From DASSUW01 sp963789005 (lineage in GTDB: Bacteria > Actinomycetota > Thermoleophilia > Solirubrobacterales > Solirubrobacteraceae), in NCBI GenBank assembly GCA_963789005.1, contig CAWBIZ010000002.1:248001-312000 (forward strand): a DNA stretch of 64,000 bases, written 5' to 3'. Position numbers and translations under genes: made by a program. The notes beneath the pieces were generated by a model. That model worked only from the letters and a program-made list of their open reading frames with translations, did no database searches and was not told the DNA's origin. Each line of letters begins with the position of its first letter. Position 1 is the first letter of the stretch. This document shows, one piece after another, positions 1-8,105 of this stretch.

Positions 1-142
1 CCTGGCGCGTCCTCGCCAGCGGCGCGAGCAGCGGCGCCATCGACTCGGTGGTCATGTATGCCCCCGGCAGAAGGAGGGTCGGGGGGCCGTCGCCGTGGAT
101 CTCGTAGTACAGGTCGACATCGTCCACGGGCGCGTAGGGCAT
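1..142 (-). CDS. Alpha/beta hydrolase, N-terminal part (runs off window)
   Basis: The first 47 residues read on the minus strand from an ATG give the start of an alpha/beta-hydrolase fold protein. It has the usual N-terminal pattern VDLYYEIHGDGPPTLLLPG, where strand beta-3 leads into the oxyanion-hole loop (PGAYM). The catalytic Ser, Asp and His lie outside the window, so substrate and activity cannot be judged. The gene diverges from the methyltransferase gene with only 26 bases between the starts, so the two probably have overlapping promoters or leaderless messages. No ribosome binding site is visible. Confidence 0.72.
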   Translation of the reverse strand, partial: MPYAPVDDVDLYYEIHGDGPPTLLLPGAYMTTESMAPLLAPLARTRQ

Positions 143-168
143 GGCGTCGTACCGTAGCCTCCCGGGGC

Positions 169-933
169 GTGCAGTTCGCCGCGCCCGCCGAGCAGTACGA
201 CCGCTTCATGGGGCGGTACCTGCCGACGCTCGGAGTTGCGCTTGCAGATGCCGCCGGTGTGACGTCCGGCATGCGGGTCGTCGACGTGGGCTGCGGGCCG
301 GGCGGCCTGACGGCCGAGCTGGCCGCGCGCGTCGGCGCCGCGAACGTCGCCGCGATCGACCCGGCGCCGCAGTTCGTGGCGGCGTGCCGCGACCGCAATC
401 CCGGCGCCGACGTCCGCGAAGGCGTCGCCGAGGAGCTGCCGTGGGGCGACGGCGAGTTCGACGCCGCGCTCTCCTCGCTCGTCGTCGGCTTCATGCGCGA
501 CGCCGACCTCGGCCTGCGCGAGATGGCGCGCGTCACGCGGCCGGGCGGCACGGTCGCGGCGTGCATGTGGGACACCGCGACGGGCGGGATGACGATGCTG
601 AGCATGTTCTGGACGGCGGCGCGGCGCGTGCAGCCCGGCGTCGAGGGCGAGCGACGGATGGCCGGGACCGCCGAGGGGGACCTCATGGAGCGGTTCGCGC
701 GCGCCGGCCTCGAGGACGTCGCCGGCCACCCGCTCGAGGCGCGCGCGGAGTATGCCGGCTTCGACGACTTCTGGGAGCCGTTCACGTTCGCCGTCGGGCC
801 TGCCGGGCAGTTCCTGAAGTCGCTGTCGGTGGAGCGGCGGGCGGGAGTGCGGGAGGGGCTTCGCGCCGAGGTCCCCGACGGGCCGTTCACCCTCGATGCC
901 CGCGCGTGGTTCGCGCGCGGCACCGTCGCCTGA
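169..933 (+). CDS. Class I SAM-dependent methyltransferase
   Basis: A 254-residue cytoplasmic methyltransferase of the UbiE/Methyltransf_11 type. Motif I is VDVGCGPGG near residue 40, followed by the acidic residue of motif II (AAIDPAP). The post-motif region is VARVTRPGGTVAACMW-like, around residues 122-138. The GTG start gives the compact N-terminus VQFAAPAEQYDRFMGRY typical of this subfamily; longer in-frame extensions would run into the divergent hydrolase gene. The acceptor substrate is unknown. Nothing in the neighbours suggests a pathway. Confidence 0.82.
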   Translation: MQFAAPAEQYDRFMGRYLPTLGVALADAAGVTSGMRVVDVGCGPGGLTAELAARVGAANVAAIDPAPQFVAACRDRNPGADVREGVAEELPWGDGEFDAALSSLVVGFMRDADLGLREMARVTRPGGTVAACMWDTATGGMTMLSMFWTAARRVQPGVEGERRMAGTAEGDLMERFARAGLEDVAGHPLEARAEYAGFDDFWEPFTFAVGPAGQFLKSLSVERRAGVREGLRAEVPDGPFTLDARAWFARGTVA

Positions 934-979
934 CTCGTCGGCCTGCGATGAGTTTCTCGCCGCCGCTCGTCCTTAGGAC

Positions 980-1228
980 ATGAGAAAGCTCATCGTCAAC
1001 ACGTTCATGTCGCTCGACGGCCTTCCCGGTGGTGATCGGGACCGGGAAGCGCTTCTTCGGCGACGGCGCCGTCCCGGCCGCGCGCGGCTGGTCGGCAGCC
1101 GGGCGTCGAAGACCGGCGTGACGATCAACACGTACGAGCCGGCGGGCGACGTCGAACCGGGCTCGTTCGAGTTCGAAGAGCCCACCGAGGCCGAGCGCGA
1201 GCGGCGCGCGCGTCTCGCAGACGGCTAG
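980..1228 (+). pseudogene. Remnant of a RibD/DHFR-like reductase (YyaP type), internally deleted
   Basis: The first 14 residues (MRKLIVNTFMSLDG) are the conserved start of the dihydrofolate-reductase-like RibD_C family, usually about 180-200 residues long. Straight after them, in another frame (from about 1023), comes FPVVIGTGKRFFGDG, which belongs near residue 150. The original frame then resumes with the family's C-terminus (SKTGVTINTYEPAGDV). So roughly 130 codons of the core are missing and the two ends are joined out of frame, with a one-base loss near 1083 restoring frame. The resulting 82-residue reading frame cannot form the NADPH/substrate fold. I read it as a dead gene. Confidence 0.75.
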
Positions 1229-1794
1229 TCGCGGGCTCGCGCGACGCGGCGCCGGTAGGCGCGACGGTTCTTCTCTCGCTGCCCGCAGACGGCCATCGAG
1301 CACCAGTGGCCCGAGCGGTTCTTGGAGTGGTCGTAGAAGGCCCAGCGACAGACGTCGCGCTCGCAGGCCTTCAGGCGCGGCCAGGTGCCCTCGGCGACGG
1401 CCGTGTGAAGTGCGGCGACGATGTGGCCGAGGGCGGCGTCGACGCCGGAGGCCGACGGCTCGAGGTCGCTGTGCGTTCCGTCGAAGACCGGGGCGAGGCG
1501 GGCTCGGTGGGCCGCCGCGTTGACCGTGTCGGCGGCAGCCGGATCGTGGGGGAGGCCCGCGTTGGCGGCCGCGAGGTCGCGGAGCGCCTCGCGCAGCGCG
1601 ATCGCGCGCTCGTGGTCGGCCGCGGTTACGCGCGCCGCGCGCTCCAGCAGCCCGGCGGCCGCCAGCCAGTCGCGCAGCGCCGCCGCGTCGGGCAGCAGCT
1701 CCGGGCCGCCCTCGAGGTCGTTGGTGTTCACGAACCGCTGGACGAGGCGCAGCGCTCCCGGCGCCGGGGCGCGGTCACCTGGCTCCGCTCGCAT
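1225..1794 (-). CDS. CGNR zinc-finger/ABATE domain protein, putative regulator
   Basis: A 189-residue protein with an N-terminal ABATE domain (about residues 10-130; note the RFVNTNDLEGG start) and a C-terminal CGNR zinc finger. Four cysteines, C144-x4-C149 and C165-x4-C170, surround the motif KNRSGHWCSMAVCGQR, followed by a basic tail. The family is widely predicted to bind DNA; no target is established here. It is divergent from azlC with 34 bases between the two ATGs, and that gap holds nested inverted repeats, so autoregulation or control of azlCD is plausible. Its stop overlaps the end of the reductase remnant on the other strand. Confidence 0.85.
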   Translation of the reverse strand: MRAEPGDRAPAPGALRLVQRFVNTNDLEGGPELLPDAAALRDWLAAAGLLERAARVTAADHERAIALREALRDLAAANAGLPHDPAAADTVNAAAHRARLAPVFDGTHSDLEPSASGVDAALGHIVAALHTAVAEGTWPRLKACERDVCRWAFYDHSKNRSGHWCSMAVCGQREKNRRAYRRRVARARD

Positions 1795-1802
1795 GCGCTC
1801 AT

Positions 1803-1831
1803 CATACCCTCAAAACACCATTGTTGGTATG
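1803..1831. promoter_or_regulatory. Nested inverted repeats between CGNR gene and azlC (possible operator)
   Basis: CATACC at 1803-1808 is matched by GGTATG at 1826-1831, and inside it lie smaller complementary pairs (AACA/TGTT and ACCA/TGGT). The outer right arm overlaps the azlC start codon. The whole 34-base gap between the divergent starts is AT-richer than its surroundings and has no Shine-Dalgarno sequence for azlC. A regulator site is a reasonable inference; the CGNR protein next door is the obvious candidate. Confidence 0.4.
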
Positions 1832-2506
1832 GTGACGCCCGTGGCGTCAAGCACCACCGAGAACGCGACGCTGGCCGACGGCATCCGCGCCGGGCTGCCG
1901 CTCGTGCTGCCGACGTTCGCCATCGGTACGTCCTTCGGCGTGCTCGCCGAGCCCGAGATCGGCGCCGTCGCAGCGATCGCGATGTCGTTCATCGTGTTCG
2001 CGGGTGCCGCGCAGTTCGCGTCGGTGAGCATCCTCGCCGCCGGGGGCAGCCTGGCGTCGGCCGTCTCCGCCGGCCTGCTCGTCAACGCGCGCTTCCTGCC
2101 GATGGGCCTCGCCGTCGCCCCCGCGCTGCACGGCGGGCCGTTGCGACGCTCGGCGGAGGCGCAGACGATGGTCGACGCGTCATGGGCGATAGCCAATCGC
2201 GGCGACGGGACCTTCGACCGCCTCTTGATGATGGGCGCCACGATCACGCAGGGCGCGGCCTGGTGGGGCGGCACGATCGTCGGCGCGCTCGCGGGATCAC
2301 TGCTCGGCGACCCCGAGACGCTCGGGCTCGACGCGCTCTTCCCCGCCTTCTACCTCGCGCTGCTGGCCGAGGAGCTGCGCGACCGCACCGCGCTCGCGAG
2401 CGCGCTTCTCGGCGCCGCCATCGCCCTCGCGCTCGTCCCCTTCACGCCCCCGGGCGTCCCGGTCGTCGCCGCGTCGCTCGCCGCGCTCCTGGGGCTGCGC
2501 CGGTGA
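1829..2506 (+). CDS. azlC: AzlC family branched-chain amino acid exporter, large subunit
   Basis: A 225-residue polytopic inner-membrane protein with the AzlC signature: GLPLVLPTFAIGTSFG near the N-terminus and SFIVFAGAAQFASV around residues 53-66, then further hydrophobic segments. In characterised relatives (AzlCD/YgaZH) the large and small subunits together export branched-chain amino acids; substrate here is inferred from family only. The ATG was chosen because it gives the family's usual length; upstream in-frame codons overlap the divergent CGNR gene. It overlaps azlD by four bases (GTGA), so the two are translationally coupled. Confidence 0.85.
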   Translation: MVTPVASSTTENATLADGIRAGLPLVLPTFAIGTSFGVLAEPEIGAVAAIAMSFIVFAGAAQFASVSILAAGGSLASAVSAGLLVNARFLPMGLAVAPALHGGPLRRSAEAQTMVDASWAIANRGDGTFDRLLMMGATITQGAAWWGGTIVGALAGSLLGDPETLGLDALFPAFYLALLAEELRDRTALASALLGAAIALALVPFTPPGVPVVAASLAALLGLRR

Positions 2507-2811
2507 ACACGTGGCTGATGATCGGCCTGCTCGCCGCCGGCACCGTCGCCATCAAGTCGATCGGCCCGATCGCGCTCGGCGGCCGTGACCTGCCGCCCCG
2601 GCTCGAAGGCGTCGTCGCCAGCCTCGCGCCCAGCCTGCTCGCCGCGCTCGTCGTCGTCGACCTCTTCGGCGGCGAGGATCAGACCCTTGCGGTCGACGAG
2701 AGCGCGCTCGGCGTCATCGCCGCCGCCGGCGCGCTCGTCGCGCGCCTTCCGATGGTCGCGGTCGTAGCCATCGCCGCGGCCGTCACGGCGGCCGCTCGAG
2801 CCCTCATCTAG
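2503..2811 (+). CDS. azlD: AzlD family small subunit of branched-chain amino acid exporter
   Basis: A 102-residue protein with about four hydrophobic segments (MNTWLMIGLLAAGTVAIKS start; SLLAALVVVDLF; ARLPMVAVVAIAAAVTAAARAL end), matching the AzlD/YgaH small subunit. GTG start overlaps the azlC stop. It is convergent with the MFS gene: the last four bases are shared by both stop codons. Confidence 0.83.
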   Translation: MNTWLMIGLLAAGTVAIKSIGPIALGGRDLPPRLEGVVASLAPSLLAALVVVDLFGGEDQTLAVDESALGVIAAAGALVARLPMVAVVAIAAAVTAAARALI

Positions 2812-3980
2812 CGAGCCGCACGGGGCCGCTTGACGGCCGCGGCGCCGAGCAGGAGCAGCAGCCCGCCGCTCGGGACGACGAGCAGGATCATCGCCTGGCC
2901 GATCGACAGGAGCGGCGTCCCGGCGAGTGCTCCCATGGCGAGGGGCGTGAGCAGGCCGGCCAGACGGTTGCCGACGAACATGGCGGTGAACGCCGGCCCC
3001 GGCGTGAGGGCGGCCGCCTCGGTCAGCAGCGGCGAGACGACCGAGATGCCGAGGCCGGCCAGCAGGAACCCGGCCGCCACGATCACGGCGCCCGGCACCG
3101 AGGCGGCGAGCACGAGCCCGGCGGTGGACAAGACGACGGCGCCGCGCAGCAGGCGCGTGGCTCCCAGGCGGGCGGTCGCGCGGTCGCCGGCGAGCCGGCC
3201 GCCCGTCATGCCGACCGTGAAGGCCACGAACGCGAGCGCCGCCTGCGACTGCGCGCCGCCGAGGTCGTCGGTGACCCGGAACGTCGCCCACTCGCCGGGG
3301 ACGATGTCGAGCGGGACCGCGAGCGCGCTCGCCAGGCCGAGCACGACGACGACGACCCACGTCCGCGACCCCGACGCCGTCTCCGCCTCGCGCTTGGAGG
3401 GTCGCTCGTCGGCCGGGAGCAGGCCCGGGCTGACGAACACCAGCGCGACGGCGAGCGCGACGGCGAGCAGGAACAGGTGCACCGAGACGTCGAAGCCGGC
3501 CGCCACGATCGCCGTCGCGACCACGCCGCCGCCTACCGTCCCGAGGCTGTAGAGCCCTGACAGCCGGCTCATGGCGGGGTAGTGCCGGCGCGCGCTGAAC
3601 GTCGCCGACTGCATCGCGATGGCGACGTCGACGAGCGCGTTGGTGACCATCATCGCCACGATCGCCGCGACGAGCATCACCGGCGAGCTCGAGCTTCCGA
3701 GCACCGGCAAGGTGAGCACGTACGCCACGCTGCTGACGACCATCACCCGCTTGCTGCCCCAGCGCCGGATGACGGCGGCGCTCGGAAGCATCGCCGCGAG
3801 CCCCGCCAGGTTGCCGACGGTCATGACGAGGCCCATGGCGGCGATCGACAGCCCGGCCTCGTCGCGGATGTCCGGCAGCCGCGCGACGTAGGTCGAGTAG
3901 ACGAACGCGTTGACGACCGACTGCAGCCCGAGCGAGACGAACGTCCGTCGGTCCGACGGCCATGCCGATCGTCCCGTCAC
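2808..3980 (-). CDS. MFS transporter under LacI-type control
   Basis: A 390-residue major facilitator with about 12 membrane segments. Loop motif A-like sequences are visible after TM2 (AAVIRRWGSKRVMV) and again in the second half (GRLAGDRATARLG), consistent with the two six-helix repeats. The GTG start overlaps the lacI stop by four bases (GTGA), so it is the second gene of a lacI-MFS operon. The substrate is unknown; a link to the divergent redox operon is inferred from shared control only. The N-terminus VTGRSAWPSDRRTFVSLGLQ is short and basic as expected before TM1. Confidence 0.82.
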   Translation of the reverse strand: MTGRSAWPSDRRTFVSLGLQSVVNAFVYSTYVARLPDIRDEAGLSIAAMGLVMTVGNLAGLAAMLPSAAVIRRWGSKRVMVVSSVAYVLTLPVLGSSSSPVMLVAAIVAMMVTNALVDVAIAMQSATFSARRHYPAMSRLSGLYSLGTVGGGVVATAIVAAGFDVSVHLFLLAVALAVALVFVSPGLLPADERPSKREAETASGSRTWVVVVVLGLASALAVPLDIVPGEWATFRVTDDLGGAQSQAALAFVAFTVGMTGGRLAGDRATARLGATRLLRGAVVLSTAGLVLAASVPGAVIVAAGFLLAGLGISVVSPLLTEAAALTPGPAFTAMFVGNRLAGLLTPLAMGALAGTPLLSIGQAMILLVVPSGGLLLLLGAAAVKRPRAAR

Positions 3981-5044
3981 GATGCTGCCGCAGGCGCCGA
4001 GCTGTGGCGGACCACGAGCTCCGTCGCAAGCCGCGTGTGGGTGGGAAGCGCCGGCGTGCCGTCGCGCGCGGCATCCATGGCCTCGAAGAGCGCGTGCGCT
4101 GCTGCCCGGCCCTTGGCGCCGACGTCCTGGCGCACCGTGGTCAGTGCCGGGCTGCCGGCGGCGGCGAGCGGGTCGTCGTCGAAGCCGACCACCGTGAGAT
4201 CTCGCGGGACGGCCAGCCCGGCGGCGGTCGCGGCGTCGATGACCCCGCGGGCCATCAGGTCGCTGAAGCACAGGATCGCGGTCGGGCGATCAGGCTGCGC
4301 GAGCAGCCGCCGGCCCAGCCGCGCAGCGTCGGCGTGGTCGAGCTCCCACGGCCGGCCGATCACGCTGTACGGGATGCCCGCCTGCCGCAGCGGCCCGGAC
4401 CAGCCGCGCAGCCGCGCGCGCAGCTTGCCGTCCGCGAGCGTGTCGGGGTCGAAGCCGGCGATGCCCTCGGGCGCGTCGAGCCACGGCACGACGATCCCGA
4501 CCTCGCGATGCCCGAGCGCGAGCACGTGCCGCGACGCCTGCGCCGCGCCGTCCTCGTCCTCGATGTTGACCGAGCTGATCCCCGGACGGGCAGGCTGATC
4601 GACCAGCACCATCGGCAGCCGCCGCTTGATCAGCGCCCGGCTCGTGTCGTCGTCGGACAGGCAGGAGTAGACGACGAGCCCGTCCATGGCGATGTCGGTC
4701 GCCGGCACGAGGTCGTCCTGCTCGTGGCCGGACAGCAGCGCGAGCGAGAGGGAGCGCGGCGTCAAGGCGCGCGTGATCGCGCTGACGAAGCCCAGCGCCA
4801 CGAGGTTCTCGAACGCCTCGTCCGGCGCGCTGGTCAGCAGCACGCCCACGAGCCCCGTGCGGCGCCGGGCCAGCGCCCGCCCGGCGGCGTCGGGCCCGCC
4901 GTAGCCGAGCTCGTCGGCGACCTCGAAGATCCGCTCTCGCAACGCTGCGGAAACGTGCCGCGGACGCGAGTAGGCGTTCGAGACGGTCATCTTCCCGACG
5001 CCGACGACGTCGGCGATGGTCTGCATCGTCACGCGCGAGGCCAT
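3977..5044 (-). CDS. LacI family transcriptional regulator
   Basis: A 355-residue repressor: N-terminal LacI HTH (VTMQTIADVVGVGKMTVSNA, then SRPRHVS, residues 5-35), a hinge helix region, and a periplasmic-binding-protein-like sugar-sensing domain ending with VVGFDDDPLAAAGSPALTTV. The ATG gives the standard MASRVTMQTIADV start. A perfect palindrome lies seven bases upstream of this ATG and overlaps the likely -10 (TATACA), so autorepression is expected. The next gene is an MFS transporter and the divergent genes form a redox operon; the effector is likely a small sugar-like or hydroxylated molecule, which is inference. Confidence 0.9.
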   Translation of the reverse strand: MASRVTMQTIADVVGVGKMTVSNAYSRPRHVSAALRERIFEVADELGYGGPDAAGRALARRRTGLVGVLLTSAPDEAFENLVALGFVSAITRALTPRSLSLALLSGHEQDDLVPATDIAMDGLVVYSCLSDDDTSRALIKRRLPMVLVDQPARPGISSVNIEDEDGAAQASRHVLALGHREVGIVVPWLDAPEGIAGFDPDTLADGKLRARLRGWSGPLRQAGIPYSVIGRPWELDHADAARLGRRLLAQPDRPTAILCFSDLMARGVIDAATAAGLAVPRDLTVVGFDDDPLAAAGSPALTTVRQDVGAKGRAAAHALFEAMDAARDGTPALPTHTRLATELVVRHSSAPAAAS

Positions 5045-5050
5045 GAGTTC

Positions 5051-5066
5051 TGTATACCGGTATACA
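5051..5066. promoter_or_regulatory. LacI-type operator, perfect 16-bp palindrome
   Basis: TGTATACCGGTATACA is perfectly symmetrical around a central CG, the classic architecture of LacI-family operators. On the minus strand its right half supplies a TATACA -10 hexamer with a TTGAAC-like -35 about 15 bases further upstream, and the lacI ATG follows six bases after the hexamer. Repressor bound here would block lacI transcription. The divergent Fe-S operon starts 84 bases away and could be controlled too. Confidence 0.85.
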
Positions 5067-5149
5067 ACACCGTTCAAACCTCGCTCGAGCAGCACGCCGC
5101 TCGTGGCGCCTGATACGTTCGCCTGCGGGCCAACGGAAGGGAGAGGCGA

Positions 5150-6352
5150 GTGTCCGAGGAGGCATCGAACGGTCACGAGCGGGAGTTCGCCGAGCGCTGG
5201 CGCGACAACGCCTACGGGTGCTTCTCCTCGGGGCACAAGTTCTGCCGCGAGGTGTGCCCGGTGATGCAGGTCACCCGCAACGAGAACCACACGCCGACGG
5301 CGTTCCACGCCAACATCGTGGCGATGGAGCAGGGCCTCGTCGGCGTCGCGGACGTGGCCGACGACTTCGTCCACTGCACCCAGTGCGGCGCGTGCGAGCT
5401 GCGCTGCCCGAACACCCTCTTCACCGGCGACTTCTACCGCCACCGCACGCGCACGGTCGACGTCGTCAAGGCGATGCGCGCGCTGATGGTCGAGACCGGC
5501 AACGAGCGTCCCGCGTGGAAGCTGTGGAACGAGCGCCTGGCGGCAGACCACAACGAGCCGGTGCTCGGCGACGTGCCCGTCTCCCAGGAGCACGTGGCCG
5601 ACTGGGCGGAGGGGCTCGACATCCCGGTCGGCGGCGAGAGCGTGCTGTTCGTCGACTGCGAGGCGGCCTTCTACCGCACCTCGTACTCGCGCGCCTTCGC
5701 CGGGCTCCTGCAGCTCGCCGGCGTCGAGTTCGGCCTCATGCGCGAGCAGTGGTGCTGCGGCGGCCCCGCCGCCGAGATGGGGTACGCCGACCTCGCCCGC
5801 AAGCACGCCGAGCACAACGTCGCCGACTGGCGGGCGGTCGGCGCCAAGCGCATCATCGCGCCCGACCCGCACGACTACATCGCCTTCACCGAGGACTACC
5901 CGCGCCTGTTCGGCGACGAGTACGAGTTCGAGATCGTGCTCGGCGTCGAGCTGATCGCCGAGCTCGTGCGCGACGGCAAGATCGAGCTCACCCAGCCGGT
6001 TGAGCGCACCGTCACCTACCACGATCCGTGCCGGCTGAACAAGCGCAAGGGCGTGCACGAGGCCCCGCGCGAGCTGCTGCGCGCCATCCCCGGCCTGACG
6101 TTCAAGGACGTCGACCGCGTGACCCAGTGGAGCTACTGCTCGGGCGGTGGCGGCGGGCTGCCGATCGAGAAGCCGGAGATCACGGCCGAGATCGCCCGGC
6201 GGCGGGTGGAGCGTGCCAATGAGCTCGAGGTCGACGCCCTCATCAGCGCGTGCCCGTGGTCGGAGCGACCGCTCTCGGAAGTCGGCGCGCTCGAGGTGAT
6301 GGACCTGTTCGAGCTCGTCGCCGTGTCGGCGGGCGTGACGGTGACGGCATGA
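5150..6352 (+). CDS. (Fe-S)-binding protein of GlcF/LutA-HdrD type
   Basis: A 400-residue iron-sulfur electron-transfer protein. A complete 4Fe-4S motif is formed by C76, C79, C82 and C86-P. An earlier group has only C24, C32 and C36-P, so the first cluster is not of the canonical CxxCxxCxxxCP form. Two CCG-type domains follow: EQWCCGGPAAEMG near residue 200 and a degenerate YCSGGGGGLP near residue 328. In GlcDEF/LutABC systems such a subunit takes electrons from a FAD hydroxyacid dehydrogenase, and exactly such a gene follows with an ATGA overlap. GTG start has a good ribosome site (GGAAGGGAG). Confidence 0.85.
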   Translation: MSEEASNGHEREFAERWRDNAYGCFSSGHKFCREVCPVMQVTRNENHTPTAFHANIVAMEQGLVGVADVADDFVHCTQCGACELRCPNTLFTGDFYRHRTRTVDVVKAMRALMVETGNERPAWKLWNERLAADHNEPVLGDVPVSQEHVADWAEGLDIPVGGESVLFVDCEAAFYRTSYSRAFAGLLQLAGVEFGLMREQWCCGGPAAEMGYADLARKHAEHNVADWRAVGAKRIIAPDPHDYIAFTEDYPRLFGDEYEFEIVLGVELIAELVRDGKIELTQPVERTVTYHDPCRLNKRKGVHEAPRELLRAIPGLTFKDVDRVTQWSYCSGGGGGLPIEKPEITAEIARRRVERANELEVDALISACPWSERPLSEVGALEVMDLFELVAVSAGVTVTA

Positions 6353-7848
6353 TCGCGGCCGTCGATGCGTCGGTGCTCGACGAGCTGCGCGCGATCATCG
6401 GCGACGAGGACCGCGTGCTCGACAACGTCTCCTCGCGCGCGGTGCGCACGCGCGTGCCGGCGCCGTTCCCCGTCCACCGCTGGGCGGACCACATGCCCGA
6501 CGTGGCCGTGCTCCCGAAGACGGCGGAAGAGGTCAGCGAGGTGGTCAAGCTCGCCAACCGCCTCAAGCTCCCGATCGTCCCGCGCGCCGGCGGCACCGGG
6601 CTCGCCGACGGCGCGGTCCCGCTCCGCGGCGGCATCCTCGTCGACGTCAAGCTGATGAACCAGATCCACGAGATCGACCTCGTGGACCGCACGGTCACGG
6701 TCGGCCCGGGCATCAACATGCTCAAGCTCAACGAGCGCCTGCGGCCGCACGGCGTCATCTATCCCGACGACCCGGCGTCGTACCCGTGCTCGCTGGTCGG
6801 CGGCCGGATCGGGGCGGGCGGGTTCTCGCTGCTGGGCGCCCGCTACGGCCACACGCGCGACCTCGTGATCTCGATGGAGGTCGTGCTGCCGACGGGCGAG
6901 ATCGTCGAGATCGGCGACGGCGGCGGGCGCAAGCTGCGCAAGTCCTCCTCGGGGCTGACGCTCAAGCAGCTGTTCACCGGCCACCAGGGGACGCTGGGGA
7001 TCTGCACGCAGGCGACGCTCGAGCTCGTCCCCCGCCCGGAGACCGAGTTCGCCGCCTTCTTCGCGTTCGCCGACTACATGGACGCCTACCGCACCACGGG
7101 GGCGCTCACCAGGTCCGGCCTCGCCACGCTTGCCGGCGTCGTGCTCTTCGACGAGTGGAAGCTGCGCTACCTGCGGCGCGACGACGAGGCCTACATCCCG
7201 CAGCCCGAGGACGTGCGCGCGGTCGTGGCGGTGGCGATGTACGGCCGGCGGGTCGAGGTCGAGCCGGCCTCGAAGATCGTGATGGAGCTCGGTCGCGCCG
7301 ACGGCGGCCGCTACCTCGGCGACGAGATCTCGCAGGGCGACTGGGCGTCGCGGCACGACCGCTACGCGACCCCGCTGCACGGCCGCACGCTCGACGGCCA
7401 GGTCGTGCCGATGTCCTGGCACTGCGAGGACGCGGCGCTCAACTACTCCGTGCTCCCGCGGGTGCGCGAGGAGTGGCATGCGATCGTCGACCGCTACATC
7501 CGCGAGTACGGGATCTTCGACGACTGGGGGATGTTCGCCTACACGAACGGGGCCTACAAGCCGTGGGGCGACTACCTGGTCGAGATCGACGTCGGGATCT
7601 GGGAGCAGCGCATGGACGAGGCCAACTGGGAGGCCTGGGTGCGCTGCAAGCGCGAGATCGCCGAGGTCTCGCTCAAGTACGGCGGCTCGATCACCGCCTG
7701 CCACGGAGCCACGCGCGAGGGCGACGCCGAGCTCGTGCCGACCGAGATGGGCTCCTCGTGGGAGGTCGTCAAGCGCATCAAGCGCGCGCTCGACCCCAAC
7801 AACGTCATGAACCCCGGCAAGCAGATGCTCGACGAGGCCTACGAATGA
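6349..7848 (+). CDS. FAD-binding oxidase/dehydrogenase (GlcD/VAO fold)
   Basis: A 499-residue flavoprotein of the FAD_binding_4 (vanillyl-alcohol-oxidase) fold. The FAD-binding stretch is VPRAGGTGLADGAVPLRGG near residues 78-98 and the second is GGRIGAGGFSLLGARYGHTRD near residue 150; the C-terminus LDPNNVMNPGKQ is the family's usual end. Relatives oxidise 2-hydroxy acids or phenolic alcohols and pass electrons to a partner Fe-S protein. Start and stop both overlap neighbours by four bases, placing it inside a strict operon. The actual substrate is not evident. Confidence 0.86.
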   Translation: MIAAVDASVLDELRAIIGDEDRVLDNVSSRAVRTRVPAPFPVHRWADHMPDVAVLPKTAEEVSEVVKLANRLKLPIVPRAGGTGLADGAVPLRGGILVDVKLMNQIHEIDLVDRTVTVGPGINMLKLNERLRPHGVIYPDDPASYPCSLVGGRIGAGGFSLLGARYGHTRDLVISMEVVLPTGEIVEIGDGGGRKLRKSSSGLTLKQLFTGHQGTLGICTQATLELVPRPETEFAAFFAFADYMDAYRTTGALTRSGLATLAGVVLFDEWKLRYLRRDDEAYIPQPEDVRAVVAVAMYGRRVEVEPASKIVMELGRADGGRYLGDEISQGDWASRHDRYATPLHGRTLDGQVVPMSWHCEDAALNYSVLPRVREEWHAIVDRYIREYGIFDDWGMFAYTNGAYKPWGDYLVEIDVGIWEQRMDEANWEAWVRCKREIAEVSLKYGGSITACHGATREGDAELVPTEMGSSWEVVKRIKRALDPNNVMNPGKQMLDEAYE

Positions 7849-8105
7849 GCGTCTTCCGCCTGGGCGACCAGCGCCCGCCCGAGCCGCGGCGCATCAACGA
7901 CGACGTGATCATGCGCTTCGACCACGTCTACGAGGTGGACCCCGACAAGATGCGGGTGTTCCCCCAGCAGGACCTGCCGGCGTGGGACACCCAGCGGATC
8001 GTCGCCGCGCGCTGGGACCACCTGGACTGGATGCACGACCACTTCGCGGACGAGGTCCTCTCCACGGGCCTCGAGTCCGAGACGATGCCGGAGGAGGAAG
8101 GATGA
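7845..8105 (+). CDS. Uncharacterised 86-residue operon protein
   Basis: I do not recognise this family. It is a soluble, acidic, cysteine-free 86-residue protein rich in Asp, Trp and His, with the stretch WDHLDWMHDHFADE near residues 57-70 and an acidic end. It has no signal peptide or membrane segment. ATGA overlaps on both sides tie it to the FAD oxidase and the luciferase-like enzyme, which suggests a dedicated partner or small subunit. Its dependence on this operon makes it the best marker for finding related loci. Confidence 0.8.
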   Translation: MSVFRLGDQRPPEPRRINDDVIMRFDHVYEVDPDKMRVFPQQDLPAWDTQRIVAARWDHLDWMHDHFADEVLSTGLESETMPEEEG

